From Halictus rubicundus (taxonomy: Eukaryota > Arthropoda > Insecta > Hymenoptera > Halictidae): DNA of 64,000 nucleotides. The stretch is taken from NCBI RefSeq assembly GCF_050948215.1, contig NW_027488594.1, positions 1,146,752 through 1,210,751 of the forward strand, given 5' to 3'. Below the pieces are notes generated by a model. The model was given only the letters and a program-made list of their open reading frames with translations. It ran no database searches and was not told where the DNA came from. Shown one piece after another: positions 26,801 through 43,300 of this stretch (its first letter is position 1; each line of letters opens with the position of its first letter). The position numbers and the translations under genes are program-made.

Positions 26801-29800
26801 AGGATAGAGGATTGGATAGGATAGAGGATAGGATAGGATAGAGGATAGGATAGGATAGAGGATAGGATAGGATAGAGGATAGGATAGGATAGAGGATAGG
26901 ATAGGGAACAGGATAGGATAGGATAGAGGATAGGATAGGATAGAGAATAGGATGGGATAGAGGATAGGATAGGATAGAGGATAGGATAGGATAGAGGATA
27001 GGATAGGATAGAGGATGGGATAGGATAGAGGATAGGATAGAGGATAGGATAGGATAGAGGATAGGTTAGGATAGAGGATAGGATAGGATAGAGGATAGGA
27101 TAGGATAGGATAGAGGATAGGATAGGATAGAGGATAGGATAGGATAGAGGATACGATATAGGATTTAATAGGATAGAGGATAATATAGGATAGAGGATAG
27201 GATAGGATAGAGGATAGGATAGGATAGAGGATAGGATAGGATAGAGGATAGGATACGATAGAGGATAGGATAGGATAGAGGATAGGATAGGATAGAGGAT
27301 AGGATACGATAGAGGATAGGATAGGATACAGGATAGGATAGGATAGAGGATAGGATACGATAGAGGATAGGATAGGATAGAGGATACCATACGATAGAGG
27401 ATAAGGATAGGATAGAGGATAGGATAGGATAGAGGATGGGATAGGATAGAGGATAGGATAGGATAGAGGATAGGATACGATAGAGGATAGGATAGGATAG
27501 AGGATAGGATAGTATAGAGGATGGGATAGGATAGAGGATAGGATAGGATAGAGGATACGATATAGGATTTAATAGGATAGAGGATAAGATAGGATAGAGG
27601 ATAGGATAGGATAGAGGATAGGATAGGATAGAGGATAGGATAGGATAGAGGATAGGATAGGATAGAGGATAGGATACGATAGAGGATAGGATACGATAGA
27701 GGATAGGATAGGATAGAGGATCCGATATAGGATTTAATAGGATAGAGGATAGGATACGATAAAGGATAGGATAGGATAGAGGATAGGATAGGATAGAGGA
27801 TAGGATAGGATAGAGGATAGGATAGGATACAGGATAGGATAGGATAGAGGATAGGATAGGATAGAGAATAGGATGGGATAGAGGATAGGATAGGATAGAG
27901 GATAGGATAGGATAGAGGATAGGATAGGATAGAGGATGGGATAGGATAGAGGATAGGATAGGATAGAGGATACGATATAGGATTTAATAGGATAGAGGAT
28001 AAGATAGGATAGAGGATAGGATAGGATAGAGGATAGGATAGGATAGGATAGAGGATAGGATAGGATAGAGGATAGGATAGGATAGAGGATAGGATACGAT
28101 AGAGGATAAGGATAGGATAGAGGATACCATACGATAGAGGATAAGGATAGGATAGAGGATAGGATAGGATAGAGTATACGATATTATAGAGGACAGGATA
28201 GGATAGAGGATAGGATAGGATAGAGGCTAGGATAGGATTGAGGATAGGATAGGATAGAGGCTAGGATAGGATTGAGGATACGATAGGATAGATGATACTA
28301 TAGGAAAGAGGACAGGATATGATAGTGGATACGATATTATAGAGGATAGGATAGGATTGTGGATTGGATAGGATAGAGGATAGGTTAGGACAGGATAGAT
28401 GATAGGATAGGAGATTGGAAAGGATAGAGGATATTATAGGATACAGGATAGGATAGGATTGCGGATAGGATAGGATAGACTATAGGATAGGATTGAGGAT
28501 AGGACAGGGTTGAGGATAGGATAGGATAGATGATATTATAGGATAGAGGATAGGATAGTATACAAGATAGGATATGATAGAGGATAGGTAAGGATAGAGG
28601 ATAGGATAGGTTACAGGATAGGATAGGATTGAGGATAAAATTGGTTAGAGGATAGGATAGGATAGAGGATACGATAGGATAGAGGATAGGATAAGATAGA
28701 TGATAGGATAGGATAGAGGACAGGATAGAGGATAGGATCGGATAGAGGATAGGATAGAGGATAGGATAGGGGATAGGATAGGATAGAGGATAGGATAGGA
28801 TATAGAATAGGATAGAGGATAGGATAGGATAGAGGATAGGATAGGATAGGATAGAGGATAGGATAGGATAGAGGATCGGATAGGATAGAGGATAGGATAG
28901 GATAGAGGATAGGATAGGATAGAGGATAGGATAGAGGATTGGATAGGATAGAGGACAGGGTAGGATAGAGGATAGGATAGGATAGAGGATAGGATAGGAT
29001 AGAGGATAGGATAGGATTGAGGATAGGATAGGATTGAGGATAGGATAGGATAGAGGATAGGATAGGATAGGGGATAGGATAGGATAGAGGATACGATAGA
29101 GGATTGGATAGGATAGACGATACTATAGGATAGAGGATAGGATAGGGGCTAGTTTATACGACAGGACAGAGGATAGGATGGGATAGAGGATAGGATAGGA
29201 TAGAGGATAGGATAGGATAGAGGATAGGATAGCGGATAGGATGGAGGATAGGATACAGGATAGGATAGGATACGGGATAGGATATTATAGAGGATAGGAT
29301 AGGATAGGATAGAGAATAGGGTAGAGGATAGGATAGAGGATAGGATAGGATAGGGGATAGGTTAGGATAGAGAATAGGATAGGATAGAGGATAGGATAGG
29401 ATAGAGGATAGGATAGGTTACAGGATAGGATAGGATTGAGGATAAAATTGGTTAGAGGATAGGATAGGATAGAGGATATGATACGATAGGATAGAGAATA
29501 CGATAGGATCGGATAGAGGATACGATAGGATAGAGGATAGGATAAGATAGATGATAGGATAGGATAGGGGATAGGATAGGATAGAGGATACGATAGAGGA
29601 TTGGGTAGGATAGACGATACTATAGGATAGAGGATAGGATAGGGGCTAGTGGATACGACAGGACAGAGGATAGGATAGGATAGAGGATAGGATAGGATAG
29701 AGGATAGGATAGAGGATAGGATAGAGGATAGGATACAGGATAGGATAGGATACGGGATAGGATATTATAGAGGATAGGATAGGATACAGGAGAGGATAGG

Positions 29801-32800
29801 ATAGAGAATAGGGTAGAGGATAGGATAGAGGATAGGATAGGATAGGGGATAGGTTAGGATAGAGAATAGGATAGGATAGAGGATAGGATAGGATAGAGGA
29901 TATGATAGGATAGAGGATAGGATAGGATAGGATAGAGGATAGGATAGGATAGGGGATAGGATAGGATAGAGGATACGGTAGAGGATTGGATATGATAGAC
30001 GATACTATAGGATAGAGGATAGGATAGGGGCTAGTGGATACGACAGGACAGAGGATAGGATAGGATAGAGGATAGGATAGAGGATAGGATAGAGGATAGG
30101 ATACAGGATAGGATAGGATACGGGATAGGTTATTATAGAGGATAGGATAGGATAGAGGATAGGATAGGATAGGGAATAGGACAGAGGATAGGATAGAGGA
30201 CAGGATAGGATAGGGGATAGGTTAGGATAGAGGATATGATAGGATAGAGGATAGGATAAGATAGATGATAGGATAGGATAGAGGACAGGATAGAGGATAG
30301 GATCGGATATAGGATAGGATAGAGGATAGGATAGAGGATAGTATAGTATATAGGATAGGACAGAGGATAGGATAGGGGATTGGATAGGATAGAGGATAGG
30401 ATAGGATTGAGGATAGGATAGGATAGGGGATAGGATAGGATAGAGGATAGAATAGGATTGAGGATAGGATAGGATAGAGGATAGGATACGATAGAGGATG
30501 GGATACGATAGAGGATGGGATACGATAGAGGATACGATAGGATAGAGGATAGGATAGGATAGAGGATAGGATAGGACAGAGGATAGGATAGGATACAGGA
30601 TAGGATAGGGTAGAGGATAGGATAGGATAGAGGATAGGATAGGATAGAGTATTGGATAGGATAGAGGATAGGATGTGATAGAGGATAGGAGAGGACAGAG
30701 GATAAGATAGGATAGAGGATAGGATAGGATGGAGGATAGGATGGAATAATGGATAGGATGAGATAGAGGATAGGATAGGATAGGATAGAGGATAGGATAT
30801 GATAGAGGATAGGATAGGATACAGGATAGGATAGGATAGAGGATAGGATAGGGTAGAGGGTAGGATAGGATAGAGGATATGATGGGATAGACGATAGGAT
30901 AGGATAGATGGTAGGATTCGATAGGGGATAGGATACGATAGAGGATAGAATGGGATAGAGGATAGGATAAGATAAAGGATAGGATACGATAGAGGATAGG
31001 ATTGGATAGAGGAAAGGATAGGGTAGAGGATAGGATAGGATAGAGTATTGGATAGGATAGAGGATAGGATAGGATAGAGGAATGGATAGGATAGGGAATA
31101 GGATAGGATTGAGGATAGGATAGGATAGAGGATAGGATAGAGGATAGGATAGAGGATTGGATAGGATAGAGGATAGGATAGGATAGAGGATAGGATAGGA
31201 TAGAGGATAGGATAGGATAGAGGATAGGATAGGATAGAGGATAGGATAGGGAACAGGATAGGATAGGATAGAGGATAGGATAGGATAGAGAATAGGATGG
31301 GATAGAGGATAGGATAGGATAGAGGATAGGATAGGATAGAGGATAGGATAGGATAGAGGATGGGATAGGATAGAGGATAGGATAGAGGATAGGATAGGAT
31401 AGAGGATAGGTTAGGATAGAGGATAGGATAGGATAGAGGATAGGATAGGATAGGATAGAGGATAGGATAGGATAGAGGATAGGATAGGATAGAGGATACG
31501 ATATAGGATTTAATAGGATAGAGGATAATATAGGATAGAGGATAGGATAGGATAGAGGATAGGATAGGATAGAGGATAGGATAGGATAGAGGATAGGATA
31601 CGATAGAGGATAGGATAGGATAGAGGATAGGATAGGATAGAGGATAGGATACGATAGAGGATAGGATAGGATAGAGGATAGGATAGGATAGAGGATAGGA
31701 TACGATAGAGGATAGGATAGGATAGAGGATACCATACGATAGAGGATAAGGATAGGATAGAGGATAGGATAGGATAGAGGATGGGATAGGATAGAGGATA
31801 GGATAGGATAGAGGATAGGATACGATAGAGGATAGGATAGGATAGAGGATAGGATAGTATAGAGGATGGGATAGGATAGAGGATAGGATAGGATAGAGGA
31901 TACGATATAGGATTTAATAGGATAGAGGATAAGATAGGATAGAGGATAGGATAGGATAGAGGATAGGATAGGATAGAGGATAGGATAGGATAGAGGATAG
32001 GATAGGATAGAGGATAGGATACGATAGAGGATAGGATACGATAGAGGATAGGATAGGATAGAGGATCCGATATAGGATTTAATAGGATAGAGGATAGGAT
32101 ACGATAAAGGATAGGATAGGATAGAGGATAGGATAGGATAGAGGATAGGATAGGATAGAGGATAGGATAGGATACAGGATAGGATAGGATAGAGGATAGG
32201 ATAGGATAGAGAATAGGATGGGATAGAGGATAGGATAGGATAGAGGATAGGATAGGATAGAGGATAGGATAGGATAGAGGATGGGATAGGATAGAGGATA
32301 GGATAGGATAGAGGATACGATATAGGATTTAATAGGATAGAGGATAAGATAGGATAGAGGATAGGATAGGATAGAGGATAGGATAGGATAGGATAGAGGA
32401 TAGGATAGGATAGAGGATAGGATAGGATAGAGGATAGGATACGATAGAGGATAAGGATAGGATAGAGGATACCATACGATAGAGGATAAGGATAGGATAG
32501 AGGATAGGATAGGATAGAGGATAGGATATGATAGAGGATAGGATAGGATAGAGGATAGGATAGGATAGAGGATATGATACGATAGAGGATAGGATAGGAT
32601 AGAGGATAGGATAGGATAGAGAATAGGATAGGATAGAGGATATGATAGGATAGAGGATAGGATACGCTAGAGGATAGGATAGGATAGAGGATCCGATATA
32701 GGATTTAATAGGATAGAGGATAGGATACGATAAAGGATAGGATAGGATAGAGGATAGGATAGGATAGAGAATAGGATATAGGATTGGATAGGATAGCGGA

Positions 32801-35800
32801 TAGGATAGGATAGAGGATTGGATAGGATAGGGGATAGGATACGATAGAGGATAGGATAGAGAATAGGATAGGATAGAGGATAGGATAGGATAGAGGATAG
32901 GATAGGATAGAGGATAGGATAGGATAGAGAATAGGATAGGATAGAGGATAGGATAGGATTGAGGATAGGATAGGATAGAGGATCGGATAGGATAGAGGAT
33001 AGGATAGGATAGAGGATAGGATAGGATAGAGGATAGGATAGGGAACAGGATAGGATAGGATAGAGGATAGGATAGGATAGAGAATAGGATGGGATAGAGG
33101 ATAGGATAGGATAGAGGATAGTATAGGATAGAGGATAGGATAGGTTAGAGGATAGGATAGGATAGAGGATACCATACGATAGAGGATAAGGATAGGATAG
33201 AGGATAGGATAGGATAGAGGATAGGATATGATAGAGGATAGGATAGGATAGAGGATAGGATAGGATAGAGGATAGGATAGGATAGAGAATAGGATGGGAT
33301 AGAGGATGGGATAGGATAGAGGATAGGATAGGATAGAGGATAGGATAGGATAGAGGATGGGATAGGATAGAGGATAGGATAGGATAGAGGATAGGATACG
33401 ATAGAGGATAGGATAGGATAGAGGATAGGATAGGATAGAGGATCGGATAGGATAGAGGATAGGATAGGATAGAGGATAGGATAGGATAGAGGATAGGATA
33501 GAGGATTGGATAGGATAGAGGACAGGGTAGGATAGAGGATAGGATAGGATAGAGGATAGGATAGGATAGAGGATAGGATAGGATTGAGGATAGGATAGGA
33601 TTGAGGATAGGATAGGATAGAGGATAGGATAGGATAGGGGATAGGATAGGATAGAGGATACGATAGAGGATTGGATAGGATAGACGATACTATAGGATAG
33701 AGGATAGGATAGGGGCTAGTTTATACGACAGGACAGAGGATAGGATAGGATAGAGGATAGGATAGGATAGAGGATAGGATAGGATAGAGGATAGGATAGC
33801 GGATAGGATGGAGGATAGGATACAGGATAGGATAGGATACGGGATAGGATATTATAGAGGATAGGATAGGATAGGATAGAGAATAGGGTAGAGGATAGGA
33901 TAGAGGATAGGATAGGATAGGGGATAGGTTAGGATAGAGAATAGGATAGGATAGAGGATAGGATAGGATAGAGGATAGGATAGGTTACAGGATAGGATAG
34001 GATTGAGGATAAAATTGGTTAGAGGATAGGATAGGATAGAGGATATGATACGATAGGATAGAGAATACGATAGGATCGGATAGAGGATACGATAGGATAG
34101 AGGATAGGATAAGATAGATGATAGGATAGGATAGGGGATAGGATAGGATAGAGGATACGATAGAGGATTGGGTAGGATAGACGATACTATAGGATAGAGG
34201 ATAGGATAGGGGCTAGTGGATACGACAGGACAGAGGATAGGATAGGATAGAGGATAGGATAGGATAGAGGATAGGATAGAGGATAGGATAGAGGATAGGA
34301 TACAGGATAGGATAGGATACGGGATAGGATATTATAGAGGATAGGATAGGATACAGGAGAGGATAGGATAGAGAATAGGGTAGAGGATAGGATAGAGGAT
34401 AGGATAGGATAGGGGATAGGTTAGGATAGAGAATAGGATAGGATAGAGGATAGGATAGGATAGAGGATATGATAGGATAGAGGATAGGATAGGATAGGAT
34501 AGAGGATAGGATAGGATAGGGGATAGGATAGGATAGAGGATACGGTAGAGGATTGGATATGATAGACGATACTATAGGATAGAGGATAGGATAGGGGCTA
34601 GTGGATACGACAGGACAGAGGATAGGATAGGATAGAGGATAGGATAGAGGATAGGATAGAGGATAGGATACAGGATAGGATAGGATACGGGATAGGTTAT
34701 TATAGAGGATAGGATAGGATAGAGGATAGGATAGGATAGGGAATAGGACAGAGGATAGGATAGAGGACAGGATAGGATAGGGGATAGGTTAGGATAGAGG
34801 ATATGATAGGATAGAGGATAGGATAAGATAGATGATAGGATAGGATAGAGGACAGGATAGAGGATAGGATCGGATATAGGATAGGATAGAGGATAGGATA
34901 GAGGATAGTATAGTATATAGGATAGGACAGAGGATAGGATAGGGGATTGGATAGGATAGAGGATAGGATAGGATTGAGGATAGGATAGGATAGGGGATAG
35001 GATAGGATAGAGGATAGAATAGGATTGAGGATAGGATAGGATAGAGGATAGGATACGATAGAGGATGGGATACGATAGAGGATGGGATACGATAGAGGAT
35101 ACGATAGGATAGAGGATAGGATAGGATAGAGGATAGGATAGGACAGAGGATAGGATAGGATACAGGATAGGATAGGGTAGAGGATAGGATAGGATAGAGG
35201 ATAGGATAGGATAGAGTATTGGATAGGATAGAGGATAGGATGTGATAGAGGATAGGAGAGGACAGAGGATAAGATAGGATAGAGGATAGGATAGGATGGA
35301 GGATAGGATGGAATAATGGATAGGATGAGATAGAGGATAGGATAGGATAGGATAGAGGATAGGATATGATAGAGGATAGGATAGGATACAGGATAGGATA
35401 GGATAGAGGATAGGATAGGGTAGAGGGTAGGATAGGATAGAGGATATGATGGGATAGACGATAGGATAGGATAGATGGTAGGATTCGATAGGGGATAGGA
35501 TACGATAGAGGATAGAATGGGATAGAGGATAGGATAAGATAAAGGATAGGATACGATAGAGGATAGGATTGGATAGAGGAAAGGATAGGGTAGAGGATAG
35601 GATAGGATAGAGTATTGGATAGGATAGAGGATAGGATAGGATAGAGGAATGGATAGGATAGGGAATAGGATAGGATTGAGGATAGGATAGGATAGAGGAT
35701 AGGATAGAGGATAGGATAGAGGATTGGATAGGATAGAGGATAGGATAGGATAGAGGATAGGATAGGATAGAGGATAGGATAGGATAGAGGATAGGATAGG

Positions 35801-37370
35801 ATAGAGGATAGGATAGGGAACAGGATAGGATAGGATAGAGGATAGGATAGGATAGAGAATAGGATGGGATAGAGGATAGGATAGGATAGAGGATAGGATA
35901 GGATAGAGGATAGGATAGGATAGAGGATGGGATAGGATAGAGGATAGGATAGAGGATAGGATAGGATAGAGGATAGGTTAGGATAGAGGATAGGATAGGA
36001 TAGAGGATAGGATAGGATAGGATAGAGGATAGGATAGGATAGAGGATAGGATAGGATAGAGGATACGATATAGGATTTAATAGGATAGAGGATAATATAG
36101 GATAGAGGATAGGATAGGATAGAGGATAGGATAGGATAGAGGATAGGATAGGATAGAGGATAGGATACGATAGAGGATAGGATAGGATAGAGGATAGGAT
36201 AGGATAGAGGATAGGATACGATAGAGGATAGGATAGGATAGAGGATAGGATAGGATAGAGGATAGGATACGATAGAGGATAGGATAGGATAGAGGATACC
36301 ATACGATAGAGGATAAGGATAGGATAGAGGATAGGATAGGATAGAGGATAGGATATGATAGAGGATAGGATAGGATAGAGGATAGGATAGGATAGAGGAT
36401 AGGATAGGATAGAGAATAGGATGGGATAGAGGATGGGATAGGATAGAGGATAGGATAGGATAGAGGATAGGATAGGATAGAGGATGGGATAGGATAGAGG
36501 ATAGGATAGGATAGAGGATAGGATACGATAGAGGATAGGATAGGATAGAGGATAGGATAGTATAGAGGATGGGATAGGATAGAGGATAGGATAGGATAGA
36601 GGATACGATATAGGATTTAATAGGATAGAGGATAAGATAGGATAGAGGATAGGATAGGATAGAGGATAGGATAGGATAGAGGATAGGATAGGATAGAGGA
36701 TAGGATAGGATAGAGGATAGGATACGATAGAGGATAGGATACGATAGAGGATAGGATAGGATAGAGGATCCGATATAGGATTTAATAGGATAGAGGATAG
36801 GATACGATAAAGGATAGGATAGGATAGAGGATAGGATAGGATAGAGGATAGGATAGGATAGAGGATAGGATAGGATACAGGATAGGATAGGATAGAGGAT
36901 AGGATAGGATAGAGAATAGGATGGGATAGAGGATAGGATAGGATAGAGGATAGGATAGGATAGAGGATAGGATAGGATAGAGGATGGGATAGGATAGAGG
37001 ATAGGATAGGATAGAGGATACGATATAGGATTTAATAGGATAGAGGATAAGATAGGATAGAGGATAGGATAGGATAGAGGATAGGATAGGATAGGATAGA
37101 GGATAGGATAGGATAGAGGATAGGATAGGATAGAGGATAGGATACGATAGAGGATAAGGATAGGATAGAGGATACCATACGATAGAGGATAAGGATAGGA
37201 TAGAGGATAGGATAGGATAGAGGATAGGATATGATAGAGGATAGGATAGGATAGAGGATAGGATAGGATAGAGGATATGATACGATAGAGGATAGGATAG
37301 GATAGAGGATAGGATAGGATAGAGAATAGGATAGGATAGAGGATATGATAGGATTGAGGATAGGATACGC
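23800..37370. repeat. 4.35-4.57 kb higher-order unit, about three copies
   Basis: Anchors place the copies. GTATACAAGATAGG lies at 24,201 and 28,558 (offset 4,357). GGGGCTAGTTTATACG lies at 24,800, 29,145 and 33,712 (offsets 4,345 and 4,567). The CCATACGATAG word that ends each 576-codon minus-strand frame lies near 27,387, 31,732 and 36,299. The third copy lacks the GTATACAAG segment and enters the unit near 33,420. The AAAATTGGTTAG word is present twice in copies 1 and 2 (24,280/25,099 and 28,637/29,454) but once in copy 3 (34,011). No gene is present. Confidence 0.85.
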
Positions 37371-40300
37371 TAGAGGATAGGATAGGATAGAGGATCCGAT
37401 ATAGGATTTAATAGGATAGAGGATAGGATACGATAAAGGATAGGATAGGATAGAGGATAGGATAGGATAGAGAATAGGATATAGGATTGGATAGGATAGC
37501 GGATAGGATAGGATAGAGGATTGGATAGGATAGGGGATAGGATACGATAGAGGATAGGATAGAGAATAGGATAGGATAGAGGATAGGATAGGATAGAGGA
37601 TAGGATAGGATAGAGGATAGGATAGGATAGAGAATAGGATAGGATAGAGGATAGGATAGGATTGAGGATAGGATAGGATAGAGGATAGGATAGGATAGAG
37701 GATAGGATAGGATAGAGGATAGGATAGGATAGAGGATAGGATAGGGAACAGGATAGGATAGGATAGAGGATAGGATAGGATAGAGAATAGGATGGGATAG
37801 AGGATAGGATAGGATAGAGGATAGTATAGGATAGAGGATAGGATAGGTTAGAGGATAGGATAGGATAGAGGATACCATACGATAGAGGATAAGGATAGGA
37901 TAGAGGATAGGATAGGATAGAGGATAGGATATGATAGAGGATAGGATAGGATAGAGGATAGGATAGAGGATAGGATAGGATAGAGAATAGGATGGGATAG
38001 AGGATGGGATAGGATAGAGGATAGGATAGGATAGAGGATAGGATAGGATAGAGGATGGGATAGGATAGAGGATAGGATAGGATAGAGGATAGGATACGAT
38101 AGAGGATAGGATAGGATAGAGGATAGGATAGCATAGAGGATGGGATAGGATAGAGGATAGGATAGGATAGAGGATACGATATAGGATTTAATAGGATAGA
38201 GGATAAGATAGGATAGAGGATAGGATAGGATAGGATAGAGGATAGGATAGGATAGAGGATAGGATACGATAGAGGATAGGATACGATAGAGGATAGGATA
38301 GGATAGAGGATCCGATATAGGATTTAATAGGATAGAGGATAGGATACGATAAAGGATAGGATAGGATAGAGGATAGGATAGGATAGAGGATAGGATAGGA
38401 TAGAGGATAGGATAGGATACAGGATAGGATAGGATAGAGGATAGGATAGGATAGAGAATAGGATGGGATAGAGGATAGGATAGGATAGAGGATAGGATAG
38501 GATAGAGGATAGGATAGGATAGAGGATGGGATAGGATAGAGGATAGGATAGGATAGAGGATACGATATAGGATTTAATAGGATAGAGGATAAGATAGGAT
38601 AGAGGATAGGATAGGATAGAGGATAGGATAGGATAGGATAGAGGATAGGATAGGATAGAGGATAGGATAGGATAGAGGATAGGATACGATAGAGGATAAG
38701 GATAGGATAGAGGATACCATACGATAGAGGATAAGGATAGGATAGAGGATAGGATAGGATAGAGGATAGGATATGATAGAGGATAGGATAGGATAGAGGA
38801 TAGGATAGGATAGAGGATATGATACGATAGAGGATAGGATAGGATAGAGGATAGGATAGGATAGAGAATAGGATAGGATAGAGGATATGATAGGATAGAG
38901 GATAGGATACGCTAGAGGATAGGATAGGATAGAGGATCCGATATAGGATTTAATAGGATAGAGGATAGGATACGATAAAGGATAGGATAGGATAGAGGAT
39001 AGGATAGGATAGAGGATAGGATAGGATAGAGGATAGGATAGGATACAGGATAGGATAGGATAGAGGATAGGATAGGATAGAGAATAGGATGGGATAGAGG
39101 ATAGGATAGGATAGAGGATAGGATAGGATAGAGGATAGGATAGGATAGAGGATGGGATAGGATAGAGGATAGGATAGGATAGAGGATACGATATAGGATT
39201 TAATAGGATAGAGGATAAGATAGGATAGAGGATAGGATAGGATAGAGGATAGGATAGGATAGGATAGAGGATAGGATAGGATAGAGGATAGGATAGGATA
39301 GAGGATAGGATACGATAGAGGATAAGGATAGGATAGAGGATACCATACGATAGAGGATAAGGATAGGATAGAGGATAGGATAGGATAGAGGATAGGATAT
39401 GATAGAGGATAGGATAGGATAGAGGATAGGATAGGATAGAGGATATGATACGATAGAGGATAGTATAGGATAGAGGATAGGATAGGATAGAGAATAGGAT
39501 AGGATAGAGGATATGATAGGATAGAGGATAGGATACGCTAGAGGATAGGATAGGATAGAGGATCCGATATAGGATTTAATAGGATAGAGGATAGGATACG
39601 ATAAAGGATAGGATAGGATAGAGGATAGGATAGGATAGAGAATAGGATATAGGATTGGATAGGATAGCGGATAGGATAGGATAGAGGATTGGATAGGATA
39701 GGGGATAGGATACGATAGAGGATAGGATAGAGAATAGGATAGGATAGAGGATAGGATAGGATAGAGGATAGGATAGGATAGAGGATAGGATAGGATAGAG
39801 AATAGGATAGGATAGAGGATAGGATAGGATTGAGGATAGGATAGGATAGAGGATAGGATAGGATAGAGGATAGGATAGGATAGAGGATAGGATAGGATAG
39901 AGGATAGGATAGGGAACAGGATAGGATAGGATAGAGGATAGGATAGGATAGAGAATAGGATGGGATAGAGGATAGGATAGGATAGAGGATAGTATAGGAT
40001 AGAGGATAGGATAGGTTAGAGGATAGGATAGGATAGAGGATACCATACGATAGAGGATAAGGATAGGATAGAGGATAGGATAGGATAGAGGATAGGATAT
40101 GATAGAGGATAGGATAGGATAGAGGATAGGATAGGATAGAGGATAGGATAGGATAGAGAATAGGATGGGATAGAGGATGGGATAGGATAGAGGATAGGAT
40201 AGGATAGAGGATAGGATAGGATAGAGGATGGGATAGGATAGAGGATAGGATAGGATAGAGGATAGGATACGATAGAGGATAGGATAGGATAGAGGATAGG

Positions 40301-43300
40301 ATAGTATAGAGGATGGGATAGGATAGAGGATAGGATAGGATAGTATAGAGGATGGGATAGGATAGAGGATAGGATAGGATAGAGGATACGATATAGGATT
40401 TAATAGGATAGAGGATAAGATAGGATAGAGGATAGGATAGGATAGAGGATAGGATAGGATAGAGGATAGGATAGGATAGAGGATAGGATAGGATAGAGGA
40501 TAGGATACGATAGAGGATAGGATACGATAGAGGATAGGATAGGATAGAGGATCCGATATAGGATTTAATAGGATAGAGGATAGGATACGATAAAGGATAG
40601 GATAGGATAGAGGATAGGATAGGATAGAGGATAGGATAGGATAGAGGATAGGATAGGATACAGGATAGGATAGGATAGAGGATAGGATAGGATAGAGAAT
40701 AGGATGGGATAGAGGATAGGATAGGATAGAGGATAGGATAGGATAGAGGATAGGATAGGATAGAGGATGGGATAGGATAGAGGATAGGATAGGATAGAGG
40801 ATACGATATAGGATTTAATAGGATAGAGGATAAGATAGGATAGAGGATAGGATAGGATAGAGGATAGGATAGGATAGGATAGAGGATAGGATAAGGATAG
40901 AGGATAGGATAGGATAGAGGATAGGATACGATAGAGGATAAGGATAGGATAGAGGATACCATACGATAGAGGATAAGGATAGGATAGAGGATAGGATAGG
41001 ATAGAGGATAGGATATGATAGAGGATAGGATAGGATAGAGGATAGGATAGGATAGAGGATATGATACGATAGAGGATAGGATAGGATAGAGGATAGGATA
41101 GGATAGAGAATAGGATAGGATAGAGGATATGATAGGATAGAGGATAGGATACGCTAGAGGATAGGATAGGATAGAGGATCCGATATAGGATTTAATAGGA
41201 TAGAGGATAGGATACGATAAAGGATAGGATAGGATAGAGGATAGGATAGGATACAGAATAGGATATAGGATTGGATAGGATAGCGGATAGGATAGGATAG
41301 AGGATTGGATAGGATAGGGGATAGGATACGATAGAGGATAGGATAGAGAATAGGATAGGATAGAGGATAGGATAGGATAGAGGATAGGATAGGATAGAGG
41401 ATAGGATAGGATAGAGAATAGGATAGGATAGAGGATAGGATAGGATTGAGGATAGGATAGGATAGAGGATAGGATAGGATAGAGGATAGGATAGGATAGA
41501 GGATAGGATAGGATAGAGGATAGGATAGGGAACAGGATAGGATAGGATAGAGGATAGGATAGGATAGAGAATAGGATGGGATAGAGGATAGGATAGGATA
41601 GAGGATAGTATAGGATAGAGGATAGGATAGGATAGAGGATAGGATAGGATAGAGGATAGGATAGGATAGAGGATAGGATAGGATAGAGGATAGGATAGGA
41701 TAGAGGATAGGATACGATAGAGGATAGGATACGATAGAGGATAGGATAGGATAGAGGGTCCGATATACGATTTAATAGGATAGAGGATAGGATACGATAA
41801 AGGATAGGATAGGATAGGATAGAGAATAGGATATAGGATTGGATAGGATAGCGGATATAATAGGATAGAGGATTGGACAGGATAGGGGATAGGATACGAT
41901 AGAGGATAGGATAGGATAGAGAATAGGATATAGGATTGGATAGGAAAGAGGATAGAATAGGATAGAGGATAGGATAGGATAGAGGATAGGATATGATACA
42001 GGATAGGATAGGATAGAGGATAGGATAGGATAGAGGATAGGATAGGATACAGGATAGGATAGGATAGAGGATACGATAGGATAGAGAATAGGATGGGATA
42101 GAGGATAGGATAGGATAGAGGATAGGATAGGATAGAGGATAGGATAGGATAGAAGATAGGATAGGATGGAGGATAGGATGGGATAGAGGATATGATAAAA
42201 TAGAAGATAGGATAGGATAGAGGATAGGATAGGATGGAGGATAGGATGGGATAGAGGATATTATATAATAGAAGATAGGATAGGATAGAGGATAGGATAG
42301 AGGATAGGATAGAGGATATCGTAGGATAGAGGATAGGATAGGATAGAGGATGGGATAGGATAGAGGATAGGATAGGGTAGAGGATACGATTAGATAGAGG
42401 AATGGGATAGGATAGAGGATAGGATACGATAGAGGATGGGATAGGATAGAGGATAGGATAGGATATAGGATAGGATAGGACAGAGGGTAGGATATAGGAT
42501 AGGATAGGACAGAGGGTAGGATATAGGATAGGATAGGACAGAGGGTAGGATAGGACAGAGGATAGGATAGGATAGAGGATAGGATAGGATAGAGGATAGG
42601 ACAGGATAGAGTATAGGATAGGATAGGGAATAGGATAGGATTGAGGATAGGATAGGATAGAGGATAGGATATGATAGAGGATAGGATAGGATAGAGGATA
42701 GGATAGGATAGAGGATATGATACGATAGAGGATAGGATAGGATAGAGGATAGGATAGGATAGAGAATAGGATAGGATAGAGGATATGATAGGATAGAGGA
42801 TAGGATACGCTAGAGGATAGGATAGGATAGAGGATCCGATATAGGATTTAATAGGATAGAGGATAGGATACGATAAAGGATAGGATAGGATAGAGGATAG
42901 GATAGGATACAGAATAGGATATAGGATTGGATAGGATAGCGGATAGGATAGGATAGAGGATTGGATAGGATAGGGGATAGGATACGATAGAGGATAGGAT
43001 AGAGAATAGGATAGGATAGAGGATAGGATAGGATAGAGGATAGGATAGGATAGAGGATAGGATAGGATAGAGAATAGGATAGGATAGAGGATAGGATAGG
43101 ATTGAGGATAGGATAGGATAGAGGATAGGATAGGATAGAGGATAGGATAGGATAGAGGATAGGATAGGATAGAGGATAGGATAGGGAACAGGATAGGATA
43201 GGATAGAGGATAGGATAGGATAGAGAATAGGATGGGATAGAGGATAGGATAGGATAGAGGATAGTATAGGATAGAGGATAGGATAGGATAGAGGATAGGA

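Noticed and set aside
25660..27390. 576-codon minus-strand reading frame, also at 30,005-31,735 and 34,572-36,302, and about thirty shorter ones
   Set aside because: They are satellite translation (a 17-residue cycle of S, Y, P, I, L). All three minus frames are open by arithmetic, there is no domain or codon signal, and copies are alike because the DNA was duplicated.
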